Part shown: positions 31,528 to 40,493 of the stretch, piece after piece
Numbering within the stretch: the stretch's first letter is position 1
Layout: each line of letters opens with the position of its first letter
From: Pseudomonas viridiflava
GTDB taxonomy: Bacteria > Pseudomonadota > Gammaproteobacteria > Pseudomonadales > Pseudomonadaceae
Assembly (NCBI RefSeq): GCF_900590885.1
Contig: NZ_UUON01000001.1
Span: forward strand, 124,001-188,000
DNA length: 64,000 nucleotides
Direction of reading: 5' to 3'
Translations under genes and position numbers: made by a program
The notes under the pieces: model-generated
Seen by the model: the letters and a program-made list of their open reading frames with translations, nothing else
The model's database searches: none
What the model was told of the DNA's origin: nothing

Positions 31528-33752
31528 ATGAGAACAGGGATGTTCGCGCTCGCGCTGGGGCTGCTCACGTTGCGTTGGTTACCGGCATTGCCGCCTGTCG
31601 GGTGGTTGCTGGTGCTGCTGGTGGTGGCGCTGATGCTGTTGCCGTTTCGCACCTACCCGCTGGCTTTTTTCCTGCTGGGATTGAGCTGGGCATGCTTCAG
31701 CGCACAGTCGGCCCTGGATGATCGCCTGCGCCCGGCTCTGGACGGCCAGACACGTTGGGTGGAAGGGCGGGTAACCGGCTTGCCGCAACGTACCGGCGAC
31801 GGGTGCGTTTTGAACTGGCCGACAGCCGGTCGCGCAGGGCGCTGTTACCCAAGCGCATCCGCGTGTTCTGGCGTGGCGGGCCGGACGTGCGCAGCGGCGA
31901 ACGCTGGCGCTTGGCAATCACCCTCAAGCGGCCATCCGGCCTGTTGAATTTTCATGGGTTTGATCAGGAGGCCTGGCTGCTGGCCCAGCGCATCGGTGCC
32001 ACCGGCTCGGTCAAGGACGGCCAGCGCTTGGCGCCCGCGCGCAATGCCTGGCGCGATGCTGTTCGTCAGCGCCTGATGGGCGTGGATGCGCAAGGCCGGG
32101 AAGCTGGCCTGGCTGCCCTGGTACTCGGGGATGGCTCAGGGCTGGCCGCCGAAGATTGGCAGGTCTTGCAGGACAGCGGCACCGTGCATCTGCTGGTGAT
32201 TTCCGGCCAGCACATCGGCCTGTTGGCAGGGCTGATCTACGCGCTGGTGGCGGGGCTGGCGCGTTACGGTTGCTGGCCGCGGGCCTGGCCGTGGCTGCCA
32301 TGGGCGTGTGGCCTGGCGTTTGCCGCTGCGGTGGGTTACGGCTTGCTGGCGGGGTTCGGCGTGCCGGTGCAACGGGCCTGTGTGATGGTCGGCCTGGTGT
32401 TGTTGTGGCGTTTGCGCTTTCGCCACTTGGGCGTTTGGTGGCCACTGTTGCTGGCACTCAACGGGGTGCTGGCCCTGGAGCCCTTGGCCAGTTTGCAGCC
32501 GGGCTTCTGGTTGTCGTTCGCGGCGGTGGCGGTGTTGATCCTGGCGTTCGGTGGGCGGCTGGGGCCGTGGAGCGCTTGGCAGGCCTGGGCGCGGCCGCAA
32601 TGGCTGATCGCCATCGGGCTGTTTCCGGTGTTGCTGGCCCTGGGGTTGCCTATCAGCGTGACTGCGCCGCTGGCCAATCTGGTGGCGGTACCCTGGATCA
32701 GCCTTGTGGTGTTGCCGCTGGCGTTGCTGGGCACCGTTACGATTGCGGTGCCTTTGGTCGGAACGGGTTTGTTATGGCTGGCCGGGGGCGCGCTGGATGG
32801 CCTGTTCAAGGGCCTGGCGTGGCTGGCCGGGCATGTCCCCGCCTGGGTTCCGGCCGAAGTGGCTTTGGGGTATTGGGCGTTGAGCCTGCTGGGGGCGGTG
32901 CTGCTATTGCTGCCCAAAGGCGTGCCGTTTCGCTGGCTGGGCTTGCCTATGCTGCTGCTGGCAGTGTTTCCCCCGCGCACGTTGGTGCCCCACGGGCAAG
33001 TGGACGTGGTGCAGTTGGATGTCGGGCAGGGGCAAGCGGTGATCCTGCGCACGCGCCATCACACCCTGCTGTACGACGCCGGCCCGCGCTCGGGGGCGTT
33101 CGACCTCGGCGCGCGGGTGGTGCTGCCGTCTTTGCGAAAGCTTGGGGTGGGGGCGTTGGACATGATGTTGCTCAGCCATGCCGATGCCGATCACGCCGGC
33201 GGTGCCGCGGCCATAGCCAAAGGGTTGCCGGTCAAGCGCGTGGTGGGCGGGGAGACCGAGGGCCTGCCAGGGTTTCTCGACACGCAAGCCTGCGTCAGTG
33301 GTGAGCGATGGGTGTGGGACGGTGTGTCATTTGAGCTATGGCAATGGCCTGGGGCTACGAACGGCAATGCACAGTCCTGCGTCTTGCAGGTGCAAGCCAA
33401 TGGCGAGCGCCTGTTGCTGACCGGCGACATTGACCGCGAGGCCGAGCTGGCCCTGCTTGCCTCGCCGCTGGCAGTGCCGACCGATTGGCTGCAAGCCCCG
33501 CACCATGGCAGTCGCAGTTCTTCTTCAGCGCCGTTTCTGCAGCGCCTGGCACCCAAGTCGGTGTTGATATCCCGGGGGCGCGGCAACGCGTTCGGCCATC
33601 CCCATCCGCAGGTGTTGGCGCGCTATCAGGCATTGGCCAGCCAGGTCTACGACAGCGCCGAGCAAGGCGCCGTACGTGTGCAACTGGGCCTGTTTACGCC
33701 CCCGGTTGTTGCGCGCGGTCAACGCAGGTTCTGGCGTGAACGCTTACCCTAG
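31528..33752 (+). pseudogene. comEC: comEC, DNA-uptake channel, frameshifted
   Basis: ComEC forms the inner-membrane channel for single-stranded DNA in transformation. The N-terminal part (31528 to about 31803) reads in one frame to RVTGLPQRTGDG; the remainder, VRFELADSRSRRALLPKRI onward to 33752, is in another frame. The two join at the GGG run at 31801-31803 if one G is added, giving GGG-GTG-CGT and a protein of about 741 residues, a normal length. The later part holds the competence domain (LVISGQHIGLLAGLIYALV), many membrane helices and a metallo-beta-lactamase-like domain (LDVGQGQAVILRT, LLSHADADHAGG, LTGDIDREAE, APHHGSRSS). Either a real 1-base deletion or a homopolymer sequencing error. 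RBS AAAAGGA precedes the ATG. Confidence 0.88.
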
Positions 33753-33828
33753 CCACGGGGATGGCCGACGAGCCCCGTCGGCGAACCTATATGGTAAAGT
33801 GGCGCACTTTTTCGAGGGGACATTCACT

Positions 33829-34464
33829 GTGTGGGAATTGGTCAAATCCGGCGGCTGGATGATGTTGCCGATCATCATGAGTTCCATCGCCGCACTCGGC
33901 ATCGTTGCCGAACGCCTGTGGACCCTGCGCGCCAGTCGCGTCACCCCTGAGCATTTGCTGGGGCAGGTCTGGGGCTGGATCAAGAACAAACAGTTGGACA
34001 AACAAAAGCTCAAGGAGCTGCGCGCCAACTCGCCACTGGGTGAAATCCTCGCCGCCGGCCTGGCCAACTCCAAGCATGGTCGCGAGATCATGAAAGAGTG
34101 CATCGAAGAGGCTGCTGCCCGGGTTATCCACGAGCTGGAGCGCTACATCAATGCGCTGGGCACCATCGCCGCCATGGCGCCGTTGCTCGGCCTGCTGGGC
34201 ACGGTGCTGGGCATGATCGATATTTTCAGTTCGTTCATGGGCTCGGGCATGACCACCAACGCGGCCGTGCTCGCCGGTGGTATTTCCAAAGCGCTGATCA
34301 CCACGGCTGCGGGCTTGATGGTGGGTATTCCCTCGGTATTCTTCCACCGTTTCCTGCAACGGCGCATCGATGAACTGGTGGTCGGCATGGAGCAGGAGGC
34401 CATCAAGCTGGTGGAAGTGGTGCAGGGCGACCGCGATGTGGACCTGGTCGAGGGCAGAGCGTGA
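33829..34464 (+). CDS. exbB: ExbB/TolQ-like proton channel protein
   Basis: Inner-membrane partner of an ExbD/TolR-like protein that uses the proton gradient to energise an envelope function. The 211 residues from VWELVKSGGWMMLPIIMSSIAALGIVAERLWTLR show three membrane helices, with the conserved TolQ/ExbB block NALGTIAAMAPLLGLLGTVLGMIDIFSSF and GGISKALITTAAGLMVGIPSVFFHRF. The start is GTG at 33829, with GAGGGG upstream. It overlaps exbD by 4 bases and sits before lpxK, which is the usual Pseudomonas envelope operon. The symbol is by family; it may be a separate paralogue from the TonB-linked ExbB. Confidence 0.88.
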   Translation: MWELVKSGGWMMLPIIMSSIAALGIVAERLWTLRASRVTPEHLLGQVWGWIKNKQLDKQKLKELRANSPLGEILAAGLANSKHGREIMKECIEEAAARVIHELERYINALGTIAAMAPLLGLLGTVLGMIDIFSSFMGSGMTTNAAVLAGGISKALITTAAGLMVGIPSVFFHRFLQRRIDELVVGMEQEAIKLVEVVQGDRDVDLVEGRA

Positions 34465-34889
34465 AATTTCGCCGCAAGCAACGGGAAAATGTCGATATCA
34501 ACCTCGCGTCGCTGATCGATGTGGTGTTTATCCTGCTGCTGTTTTTTGTCGTTACCACCACCTTTACCCGCCAGACCGAGCTGCGTGTCGACCTGCCGGA
34601 AGCCGTCAGCGGTTCCCCGGCCGAAGACCAGCAAGTCAAGCAACTGGATATCGCCATCAGCGCCGAGGGGGTGTTTTCGGTGAATAACCAGTTGCTGGAG
34701 AAAAACGACCTCAACAGCCTGATGGACGCCCTGCAGAAAGAGTCCGGCGGTGATACCAAAATGCCGCTGTCGATCAGTGCCGATGGCAAGACCCAGCATC
34801 AAGCTGTGATCACCGCGATGGACGCTGCCGGCAAGCTCGGTTTCAGCCATCTGCGCATGACCACCGTCGAGGCAGCGAGCCAACCCTGA
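34461..34889 (+). CDS. exbD: ExbD/TolR-like protein
   Basis: A 142-residue protein with one N-terminal membrane helix containing the proton-carrying Asp ([20 protein letters not shown], Asp20) and a periplasmic domain. [21 protein letters not shown] is typical of biopolymer transport ExbD. Initiation at GTG overlapping the exbB stop (GTGA). Its stop overlaps the lpxK ATG, so the three genes are translationally coupled. Confidence 0.9.
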   Translation: MKFRRKQRENVDINLASLIDVVFILLLFFVVTTTFTRQTELRVDLPEAVSGSPAEDQQVKQLDIAISAEGVFSVNNQLLEKNDLNSLMDALQKESGGDTKMPLSISADGKTQHQAVITAMDAAGKLGFSHLRMTTVEAASQP

Positions 34890-35899
34890 TGGCCATGTCC
34901 GATCGTTTGCTCAAGGCCTGGTACGAGGGCCATCCGGCGCTCGCGCTGTTGCGGCCGCTGGAGTCGTTGTATCGCCGGGTGGTGCAGGGCAAGCGTGCGC
35001 GTTTCCTGGCGGGCGAGGGCGACATTTATCAGGCGCCGGTGCCGGTGGTGGTGGTCGGCAATATCACTGTCGGTGGCACCGGCAAGACGCCGTTGATCCT
35101 GTGGTTGATCGAGCACTGTCGGCGCAGCGGTTTGCGTGTGGGTGTGGTCAGCCGGGGTTATGGCGCCAAGCCACCGCAGTTGCCGTGGCGAGTCGCGGCC
35201 GATCACAGCGCCGAGGTAGCCGGTGATGAACCCTTGTTGATCGTGCAACGTTGTGGCGTGCCGCTGATGATCGACCCCGACCGCAGCCGCGCGGTCAAGG
35301 CGCTGCTGGCCGCTGAAACCCTCGACCTGATCCTCTCCGACGACGGCCTGCAGCATTACCGCCTGGCCCGTGACCTGGAGCTGGTGCTGATCGACGCCGC
35401 ACGCGGCCTGGGCAATCGCCGCTGCCTGCCGGCCGGGCCGCTGCGCGAGCCGGTGGAGCGCCTGCAAAGCGTGGATGCGCTGCTGTATAACGGCGCTGCG
35501 GCGGATCGTGAAGACGGTTTTGCCTTTCGCTTGCAGCCTGCCGCGCTGGTCAATCTGCTGACTGGCGAGCGCCAGCCGGTGGATCATTTTCCGCCTGGCC
35601 AGCAGGTGCATGCGGTTGCCGGCATCGGCAACCCGCAACGTTTCTTCAAGACCCTTGAAACGCTACACTGGCAGCCCATACACCATGCTTTTGCCGACCA
35701 CGCGCCTTACAGCGCCGAGGTCTTGAACTTTACGCCGTCGTTGCCGCTGGTCATGACCGAGAAGGACGCGGTGAAGTGCCGCGCCTTTGCCCAGCACGAC
35801 TGGTGGTACCTTGCGGTGGACGCCGTGCCGTCGCCGGCGTTCGTCGCCTGGTTCGACACCCAGTTGATGCGCCTGCTGCCCGCCCGTCTCTTGCCTTAA
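34889..35899 (+). CDS. lpxK: Tetraacyldisaccharide 4'-kinase LpxK
   Basis: LpxK phosphorylates the 4' position of lipid A precursor, an essential step of outer-membrane synthesis. The 336 residues have a membrane-associated N-terminal helix ([22 protein letters not shown]), the P-loop [55 protein letters not shown] and [24 protein letters not shown], then [12 protein letters not shown]. The ATG at 34889 overlaps the exbD stop; a second ATG at 34895 is equally possible. Confidence 0.95.
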   Translation: MAMSDRLLKAWYEGHPALALLRPLESLYRRVVQGKRARFLAGEGDIYQAPVPVVVVGNITVGGTGKTPLILWLIEHCRRSGLRVGVVSRGYGAKPPQLPWRVAADHSAEVAGDEPLLIVQRCGVPLMIDPDRSRAVKALLAAETLDLILSDDGLQHYRLARDLELVLIDAARGLGNRRCLPAGPLREPVERLQSVDALLYNGAAADREDGFAFRLQPAALVNLLTGERQPVDHFPPGQQVHAVAGIGNPQRFFKTLETLHWQPIHHAFADHAPYSAEVLNFTPSLPLVMTEKDAVKCRAFAQHDWWYLAVDAVPSPAFVAWFDTQLMRLLPARLLP

Positions 35900-35922
35900 A
35901 CGCTGCTATCCAGGAAACACTC

Positions 35923-36108
35923 ATGGACACCAAATTGCTCGACATCCTCGCTTGCCCGATCTGCAAAGGCCCGCTCAAGCTCAGCGCCGATAAAACCGAG
36001 CTGATCAGCAAAGGCGCCGGCCTGGCGTACCCGATCCGTGATGGCATCCCGGTGATGCTGGAAAGCGAAGCCCGCACCCTGACCACTGATGAGCGTCTGG
36101 ATAAATGA
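35923..36108 (+). CDS. ycaR: Trm112/YcaR-family small zinc protein
   Basis: A 61-residue protein [21 protein letters not shown] with a CxxC pair and [19 protein letters not shown], the UPF0434/Trm112 pattern. The gene lies between lpxK and kdsB as in most gamma-proteobacteria. Bacterial function is not established; the yeast relative is a methyltransferase partner. AGGAAA is upstream of the ATG. Its stop overlaps the kdsB start by 4 bases. Confidence 0.93.
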   Translation: MDTKLLDILACPICKGPLKLSADKTELISKGAGLAYPIRDGIPVMLESEARTLTTDERLDK

Positions 36109-36869
36109 CTACAGCCTTTACCGTTGTCATTCCGTCCCGCTACGCCTCGACGCGTCTGCCGGGCAAGCCGCTGCAACTGATCGGCAACAAGCCGATGATT
36201 CAGCTGGTGTGGGAACAGGCTTGCAAGAGCAGCGCCCAGCGCGTGGTGGTAGCCACCGATGATCCGCGCATCATCGAGGCCTGCAAAGGCTTCGGCGCTG
36301 AAGCGGTATTGACCCGCGAAGACCATAACTCCGGCACCGATCGCCTGGCCGAAGTGGCGACGCAGCTTGGCCTGGCGCCCGACGCCATCGTGGTCAACGT
36401 GCAGGGTGACGAGCCGTTGATCCCGCCAAGCGTGATCGACCAGGTGGCCGCCAACCTCGCGGCCCATGGCGAGGCGCGCATGGCCACGCTGGCCGAGCCG
36501 ATCGAAGACATCGACACCCTGTTCAACCCCAACGTGGTCAAGGTGGTCAGCGACATTAATGGCCTGGCGCTGACCTTCAGCCGTTCGACCTTGCCCTGGG
36601 CGCGCGATGCCTTCGCCAAGAGCCGCGACGTGTTGCCGGAAGGCGTACCGTATCGCCGCCATATCGGCATCTACGCCTACCGCGCCGGCTTCCTGCATGA
36701 CTTCGTCAGCTGGGGCCCGTGCTGGCTGGAAAACACCGAATCCCTGGAGCAACTGCGCGCCCTGTGGCACGGCGTGCGCATCCACGTGGGTGATGCCCTG
36801 GAAGCGCCGCCGGCCGGCGTTGACACCCAGGAAGACCTCGAGCGCGTCCGTCGCCTGCTGGGGGCGTGA
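36105..36869 (+). CDS. kdsB: CMP-KDO synthetase KdsB
   Basis: Activates 3-deoxy-manno-octulosonate with CTP for lipopolysaccharide core synthesis. The 254 residues show [28 protein letters not shown] (nucleotide-binding loop), [49 protein letters not shown] and [13 protein letters not shown], all of the KdsB family. Coupled to both neighbours by overlap. Confidence 0.97.
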   Translation: MTTAFTVVIPSRYASTRLPGKPLQLIGNKPMIQLVWEQACKSSAQRVVVATDDPRIIEACKGFGAEAVLTREDHNSGTDRLAEVATQLGLAPDAIVVNVQGDEPLIPPSVIDQVAANLAAHGEARMATLAEPIEDIDTLFNPNVVKVVSDINGLALTFSRSTLPWARDAFAKSRDVLPEGVPYRRHIGIYAYRAGFLHDFVSWGPCWLENTESLEQLRALWHGVRIHVGDALEAPPAGVDTQEDLERVRRLLGA

Positions 36870-37333
36870 TGGAAGTTCTGTTTGTCTGCCTGGGCAATAT
36901 CTGCCGCTCGCCAACCGCCGAGGGCGTACTGCGCCATAAATTGCGCGAAGCCGGCTTGGCCGGGCAGGTAGATGTAGCTTCCGCCGGCACCGGTGAATGG
37001 CATGTCGGCAACCCGCCGGACCAGCGTAGCCAGCGTGCGGCATTAGTGCGTGGCTACGACCTGTCAGCCCAGCGGGCCCAGCAGGTCAGCCGCGCCGACT
37101 TTGCGCGTTATGACCTGATCCTGGCGATGGACCACAGCAACTTGCGTAATCTCAAGACCATGCAGCCGGGGCAGGGCAAGGCGGAGCTGGACCTGTTCCT
37201 GCGTCGTTATGCCGGTGAAGTCGACGAAGTGCCGGACCCTTACTACGAAGGCGAGCAAGGTTTCGAGCGGGTCCTGGACCTGATCGAGCGGGCCTGTGAT
37301 TTATTGGTGATCGAATTGAAGGGGCGGTTATGA
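36869..37333 (+). CDS. Low-molecular-weight protein tyrosine phosphatase
   Basis: The 154 residues start [25 protein letters not shown] with the CX5R phosphatase loop (Cys7, Arg13) and contain the general-acid Asp in EVPDPYYEGEQGFERVLDLIERAC. Such enzymes often control tyrosine kinases of polysaccharide export, but no kinase is adjacent here. The ATG at 36869 overlaps the kdsB stop; a GTG one codon upstream is less likely. Overlaps murB by 4 bases. Confidence 0.93.
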   Translation: MEVLFVCLGNICRSPTAEGVLRHKLREAGLAGQVDVASAGTGEWHVGNPPDQRSQRAALVRGYDLSAQRAQQVSRADFARYDLILAMDHSNLRNLKTMQPGQGKAELDLFLRRYAGEVDEVPDPYYEGEQGFERVLDLIERACDLLVIELKGRL

Positions 37334-38349
37334 CCTTGCAGGTGCTGGCGCAGGTGTCGCTCAAGCCATTCAACAGTTTCGGCATTGACGTGCGTGCCCA
37401 GCTGTTTGCCGAAGCCCACAATGATGACGATGTGCGTGCGGCCCTGGCCTACGCGGCCGTTGAAGACGTGCCGTTGCTGGTGATCGGCGGTGGCAGCAAC
37501 CTGTTGCTGACCCAGGATATTCCCGCGCTGGTCCTGCGCATGGCCAGCCAGGGCATCCGAGTATTGCACGATGATGGCGTGCAGGTGGTGGTTGAAGCCG
37601 AAGCGGGCGAGGCCTGGCATCCGTTTGTGCTGTGGACCCTGGAACAGGGTTTTTGCGGCCTGGAAAACCTCAGCCTGATCCCCGGCACCGTCGGCGCCGC
37701 GCCCATGCAAAACATTGGCGCCTATGGTGTGGAAATCAAGGATGTATTCGCCGGGCTCACAGCCCTGGATCGCCACACCGGCGAGCTGCGCGATTTCAGC
37801 CTGGCGGAATGCAACTTCGCTTACCGTGACAGCCTGTTCAAGCACGAAACCGGGCGCTGGCTGATCCTGCGGGTACGCTTTGCACTGAGCCGCGCCAGCC
37901 ATCTCAAACTCGACTACGGCCCAGTGCAACAGCGCCTGGCCGGGCAGGGCATCACCGAGGCGACGCCGAGTGATGTGAGCCGGGCCATCTGCAGCATTCG
38001 TCGCGAAAAACTGCCGGACCCAGCCGAGCTGGGCAATGCCGGCAGTTTCTTCAAGAACCCATTGGTATCCCAAGCACTTGCGACTGAGCTGCAGGCGCTG
38101 TACCCGGACCTGGTGGCCTATCCCCAGGCAGACGGGCAGATGAAGCTCGCTGCCGGTTGGCTGATCGACAAGGCCGGCTGGAAGGGTTTTCGTGACGGTG
38201 ATGCCGGGGTGCATGCGCTGCAGGCGTTGGTGCTGGTCAACTATGGCGGTGCCACGGGGCACGACATTGCGAACCTGGCGCTGCGTATCCAGCAGGATAT
38301 CGCCAAGCGCTTCAAGGTCGAGCTGGAAATGGAACCCAACCAGTACTGA
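37330..38349 (+). CDS. murB: UDP-N-acetylenolpyruvoylglucosamine reductase MurB
   Basis: FAD enzyme for the second step of UDP-MurNAc synthesis in peptidoglycan formation. The 339-residue type I MurB has SLKPFNSFGIDVRAQLF, LVIGGGSNLLLTQDI, the FAD-binding GLENLSLIPGTVGAAPMQNIGAYGVEI, the Tyr-loop FAYRDSLFK, IRREKLPDPAELGNAGSFFKNP with the catalytic Ser, and KLAAGWLIDKAGWKGF. Last gene of the exbB-to-murB run, followed by a strong terminator. Confidence 0.97.
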   Translation: MTLQVLAQVSLKPFNSFGIDVRAQLFAEAHNDDDVRAALAYAAVEDVPLLVIGGGSNLLLTQDIPALVLRMASQGIRVLHDDGVQVVVEAEAGEAWHPFVLWTLEQGFCGLENLSLIPGTVGAAPMQNIGAYGVEIKDVFAGLTALDRHTGELRDFSLAECNFAYRDSLFKHETGRWLILRVRFALSRASHLKLDYGPVQQRLAGQGITEATPSDVSRAICSIRREKLPDPAELGNAGSFFKNPLVSQALATELQALYPDLVAYPQADGQMKLAAGWLIDKAGWKGFRDGDAGVHALQALVLVNYGGATGHDIANLALRIQQDIAKRFKVELEMEPNQY

Positions 38350-38361
38350 CGCCCTGAAAAC

Positions 38362-38398
38362 AAAAATGCCCCGCATCTTTCGATACGGGGCATTTTTT
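38362..38398. terminator. Bidirectional terminator between murB and the BI-1 gene
   Basis: A stem AAAAATGCCCCG / CGGGGCATTTTTT with a 12-base loop, T-rich on one side and A-rich on the other, serves both converging genes. Confidence 0.93.
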
Positions 38399-38411
38399 AT
38401 GCAGCTGTGAA

Positions 38412-39083
38412 TCAGTCGTCGCGGCTCATGATGCCGAAGATCTGCAACAGGCTGATAAACAGGTTGTAGATCGACACATACAGGCTGACGGTCGCCATGA
38501 TGTAGTTGCGCTCACCGCCGTGGATGATTGCACTGGTCTGGAACAGGATGCACACCGAGGAGAACAGCACGAAGCCAGCGCTGATCGCCAGTTGCAGGCC
38601 GCTGATCTGGAAGAACATGCCTGCGACCACAGCCGCCAGCAACACGAAGAAGCCTGCGGTGATGAAGCCGCCCAGGAAGCTCATGTCCTTGCGGGTGATC
38701 AGCACGTAGGCCGACAGACCACCAAACACCAGTGCGGTCATGGCAAACGCCGAGCTGACCACTTCCGCGCCGCCGGCCATGCCGAGGTAACGGTTGAGGA
38801 TCGGGCCGAGGATAAAGCCCATGAAACCGGTCAAGGCAAACGCCGACACCAGGCCCCAGGCCGAGTCACGCAGCTTGTTGGTCAGGAAGAACAGACCATA
38901 GAAACCGATCAGCACGACAAAGATATTCGGGTAGCCGACCCGCATCTGCTGGGCCACGAACGCCATCACACCGCTGAATGCGAGGGTCAGGGCGAGCAAG
39001 CCATAGGTGTTGCGCAACACGCGGCTGACTTCAAGCTGCTCAGCCTGCGCGTTGCCATTCACTGCGTAATTCTGTTCGCGCAT
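38412..39083 (-). CDS. yccA: Bax inhibitor-1/YccA family membrane protein
   Basis: A 223-residue protein with seven hydrophobic helices, beginning MREQNYAVNGNAQAEQLEVSRVLRNTYGLLALTL. The BI-1 family blocks are AWGLVSAFALTGFMGFILGPILNRYL, SAFAMTALVFGGLSAYVLITRKDMSFLGGF and YIMATVSLYVSIYNLFISLLQIFG, ending in the acidic SRDD. YccA of E. coli regulates the FtsH protease; a calcium-leak role is known in other members. Assignment to family is firm, role uncertain. Confidence 0.88.
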   Translation of the reverse strand: MREQNYAVNGNAQAEQLEVSRVLRNTYGLLALTLAFSGVMAFVAQQMRVGYPNIFVVLIGFYGLFFLTNKLRDSAWGLVSAFALTGFMGFILGPILNRYLGMAGGAEVVSSAFAMTALVFGGLSAYVLITRKDMSFLGGFITAGFFVLLAAVVAGMFFQISGLQLAISAGFVLFSSVCILFQTSAIIHGGERNYIMATVSLYVSIYNLFISLLQIFGIMSRDD

Positions 39084-39160
39084 GGCGACACTCCTTCAGT
39101 TTTGAAACATTCAGTCGCAAGGATCATAACAGACGCTCTGTAACAAGCGATGGCGAGAGT

Positions 39161-39188
39161 TTGACAGTGTGTTTCATTCGGGTATTAT
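39161..39188 (+). promoter_or_regulatory. Promoter of tRNA-Ser
   Basis: TTGACA (39161) and TATTAT (39183) are separated by 16 bases. The following GGCGCCCGC is GC-rich, the discriminator type linked to stringent control of stable RNA genes. Confidence 0.82.
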
Positions 39189-39235
39189 GGCGCCCGCTGA
39201 GACAGGATGGGCTACTATAATCCTGTGATGCATAA

Positions 39236-39326
39236 GGGAAATTGGCAGAGTGGTTGAATGCACCGGTCTTGAAAACCGGCGGACGTTAATAGCGTCTCCA
39301 GGGTTCGAATCCCTGGTTTCCCGCCA
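39236..39326 (+). tRNA. tRNA-Ser (anticodon UGA)
   Basis: A 91-base type II tRNA starting GGGAAATTGGCAGAGTGG. The acceptor stem GGGAAAT pairs with GTTTCCC before discriminator G and an encoded CCA. The anticodon stem CCGGT/ACCGG carries loop CTTGAAA, so the anticodon is TGA. The long variable arm and the T arm (CCAGGGTTCGAATCCCTGG) are present. The prophage integrase gene lies just beyond it. Confidence 0.96.
39290..39326 (+). other. Probable attL core: 3' part of tRNA-Ser
   Basis: Tyrosine-integrase phages commonly insert at the 3' end of a tRNA gene, rebuilding the tRNA. The integrase gene starts its 3' end 117 bases from this tRNA, and everything beyond is phage. The exact core cannot be defined without the right junction. 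Confidence 0.5.
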
Positions 39327-39337
39327 AGATTCAAACG

Positions 39338-39364
39338 AAAGCCCCGCTGATGCGGGGCTTTTGC
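39338..39364 (+). terminator. Terminator after tRNA-Ser
   Basis: AAAGCCCCGC / GCGGGGCTTTT with a 4-base loop lies 12 bases after the CCA end. Confidence 0.88.
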
Positions 39365-39405
39365 GTTTCTGGGTGTTGGGCAGGAAAAGGCGGTTTTTGG
39401 CAGGC

Positions 39406-39440
39406 GTTCCGAAACTTTCGGGTAGGAGTTCCGAAACTTT
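39406..39440. repeat. Two direct copies of GTTCCGAAACTTT
   Basis: The 13-mer at 39406-39418 recurs exactly at 39428-39440, 22 bases apart (two helical turns), between the tRNA and the integrase stop. The place and spacing suit arm-type binding sites of integrase or an excision factor. Confidence 0.6.
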
Positions 39441-39442
39441 GC

Positions 39443-40492
39443 CTATTTGGAGGGCTTGGCGGTCGCACCGATCCTCCTGTAAACCCGTTTGGTGATCTCC
39501 TGTTTGCTGTGCCCGAGCAGTAGGCTTGCGTCTCCGATATCGACGATTTCCGAGGCTGCCTTAGGCCGGATGTCGCGGAATTGAAACCCTCCTATCTTGG
39601 CTGCCAGTACAGGGTCGCCCTGATCGATTGCCTTCTGCTGGGCCTTCTCCCGCGCCTTGTCCCAGCGCAGGCGCAACATCCCTTTTGTCATCCTCTTCCC
39701 GTATTTGTTTATCAGCAGGTATTTGGAAGGGTGGCAGGCATTCCTCTCGGTTATCTCCCGCACCAATCTCCCCAGGCTGTTTTCTCCCGCTTCCGTGCGC
39801 ATCAAGATCCTGAGCTTTTGATTGGTCTTGCCCTGCGTAACCAGGAAGTAGTCGCCCTCGATGTCATCACTGCGCATGATGATCACGTCTGCAGGCCGTT
39901 GGCCGGTCAAATAACCCAGATCCATAGCTTCCCTGAGTTCCGGCTCTGCCATTCCATAAACTGCATCCCACACAACGGCATTGGCGTAATAGTCGCGCGG
40001 CACCTCCTTATTCTTTCTGACGCCTTGGCACGGATTCTCCCGCTCGGTAAGGCCCCATTCGCGCGCCATATTGAACACGTGAGACAGAAGGGCGATTTCC
40101 CGGTTGGCCCTGACCTTGGCAGTTCGTGCGTCTCGATACCCCGCGATATTGGCCGGCGTGATCGAGTCGATGGGAGCGCCGTCGAATGTCGGGCGCAGCT
40201 GTTTAAGTTCGGCTAGGTTGTCTTTCTGGGTACGCTCGCCCTTTTTCGGAATGACGTCGCGGACGTACCGATCGAAGATACCCTTCATAATTGTCAGATC
40301 TGCTGGCTTTTCCTTCGATTCAAGTTCTGCCCACTTCAATCGAGCCTTACTCAGGTCTCCGCCTAGCGGGATTTCTTTTCCCGTTGCATCTCTGTAGTAG
40401 TAACCGACCCACACTTTGCCGTTCTTGCGAGGGCGTTTGCGTCGCACCATTCCTGGCGGTAAGTCCCTATTTTCCGTGTTTCTAGGCCGCAT
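39443..40492 (-). CDS. Prophage tyrosine-recombinase integrase
   Basis: Site-specific recombinase that inserts and excises the prophage. The 349 residues have an N-terminal arm-binding part (RRKRPRKNGKVWVGYYYRD), a SAM-like core-binding domain (about 65-160) and the catalytic domain: Arg199 in GYLTGQRPADVIIMR, Lys222 in VTQGKTNQKLR, FRDIRPKAAS (Arg309; the usual His of HxxR is replaced), His328 in LLLGHSK and the nucleophile Tyr338 in KRVYRR. It points toward the tRNA. The upstream DUF4224 gene ends one base before its ATG, so it is co-translated with the early leftward operon. Confidence 0.93.
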   Translation of the reverse strand: MRPRNTENRDLPPGMVRRKRPRKNGKVWVGYYYRDATGKEIPLGGDLSKARLKWAELESKEKPADLTIMKGIFDRYVRDVIPKKGERTQKDNLAELKQLRPTFDGAPIDSITPANIAGYRDARTAKVRANREIALLSHVFNMAREWGLTERENPCQGVRKNKEVPRDYYANAVVWDAVYGMAEPELREAMDLGYLTGQRPADVIIMRSDDIEGDYFLVTQGKTNQKLRILMRTEAGENSLGRLVREITERNACHPSKYLLINKYGKRMTKGMLRLRWDKAREKAQQKAIDQGDPVLAAKIGGFQFRDIRPKAASEIVDIGDASLLLGHSKQEITKRVYRRIGATAKPSK

Positions 40493-40493
40493 C

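Noticed and set aside
31755..31954. Programmed frameshifting in comEC
   Set aside because: The run is only GGG with no slippery heptamer or stimulatory structure that I can see; a mutation or read error is simpler.
33764..33782. Hairpin GCCGACG/CGTCGGC between comEC and exbB as a terminator
   Set aside because: A perfect 7-bp stem but no T tract after it, so a terminator role is not supported.
39236..39364. The tRNA-Ser terminator as a phage element
   Set aside because: It follows the CCA closely and is a normal tRNA terminator; no evidence that it belongs to the phage, though attL could end before or after it.
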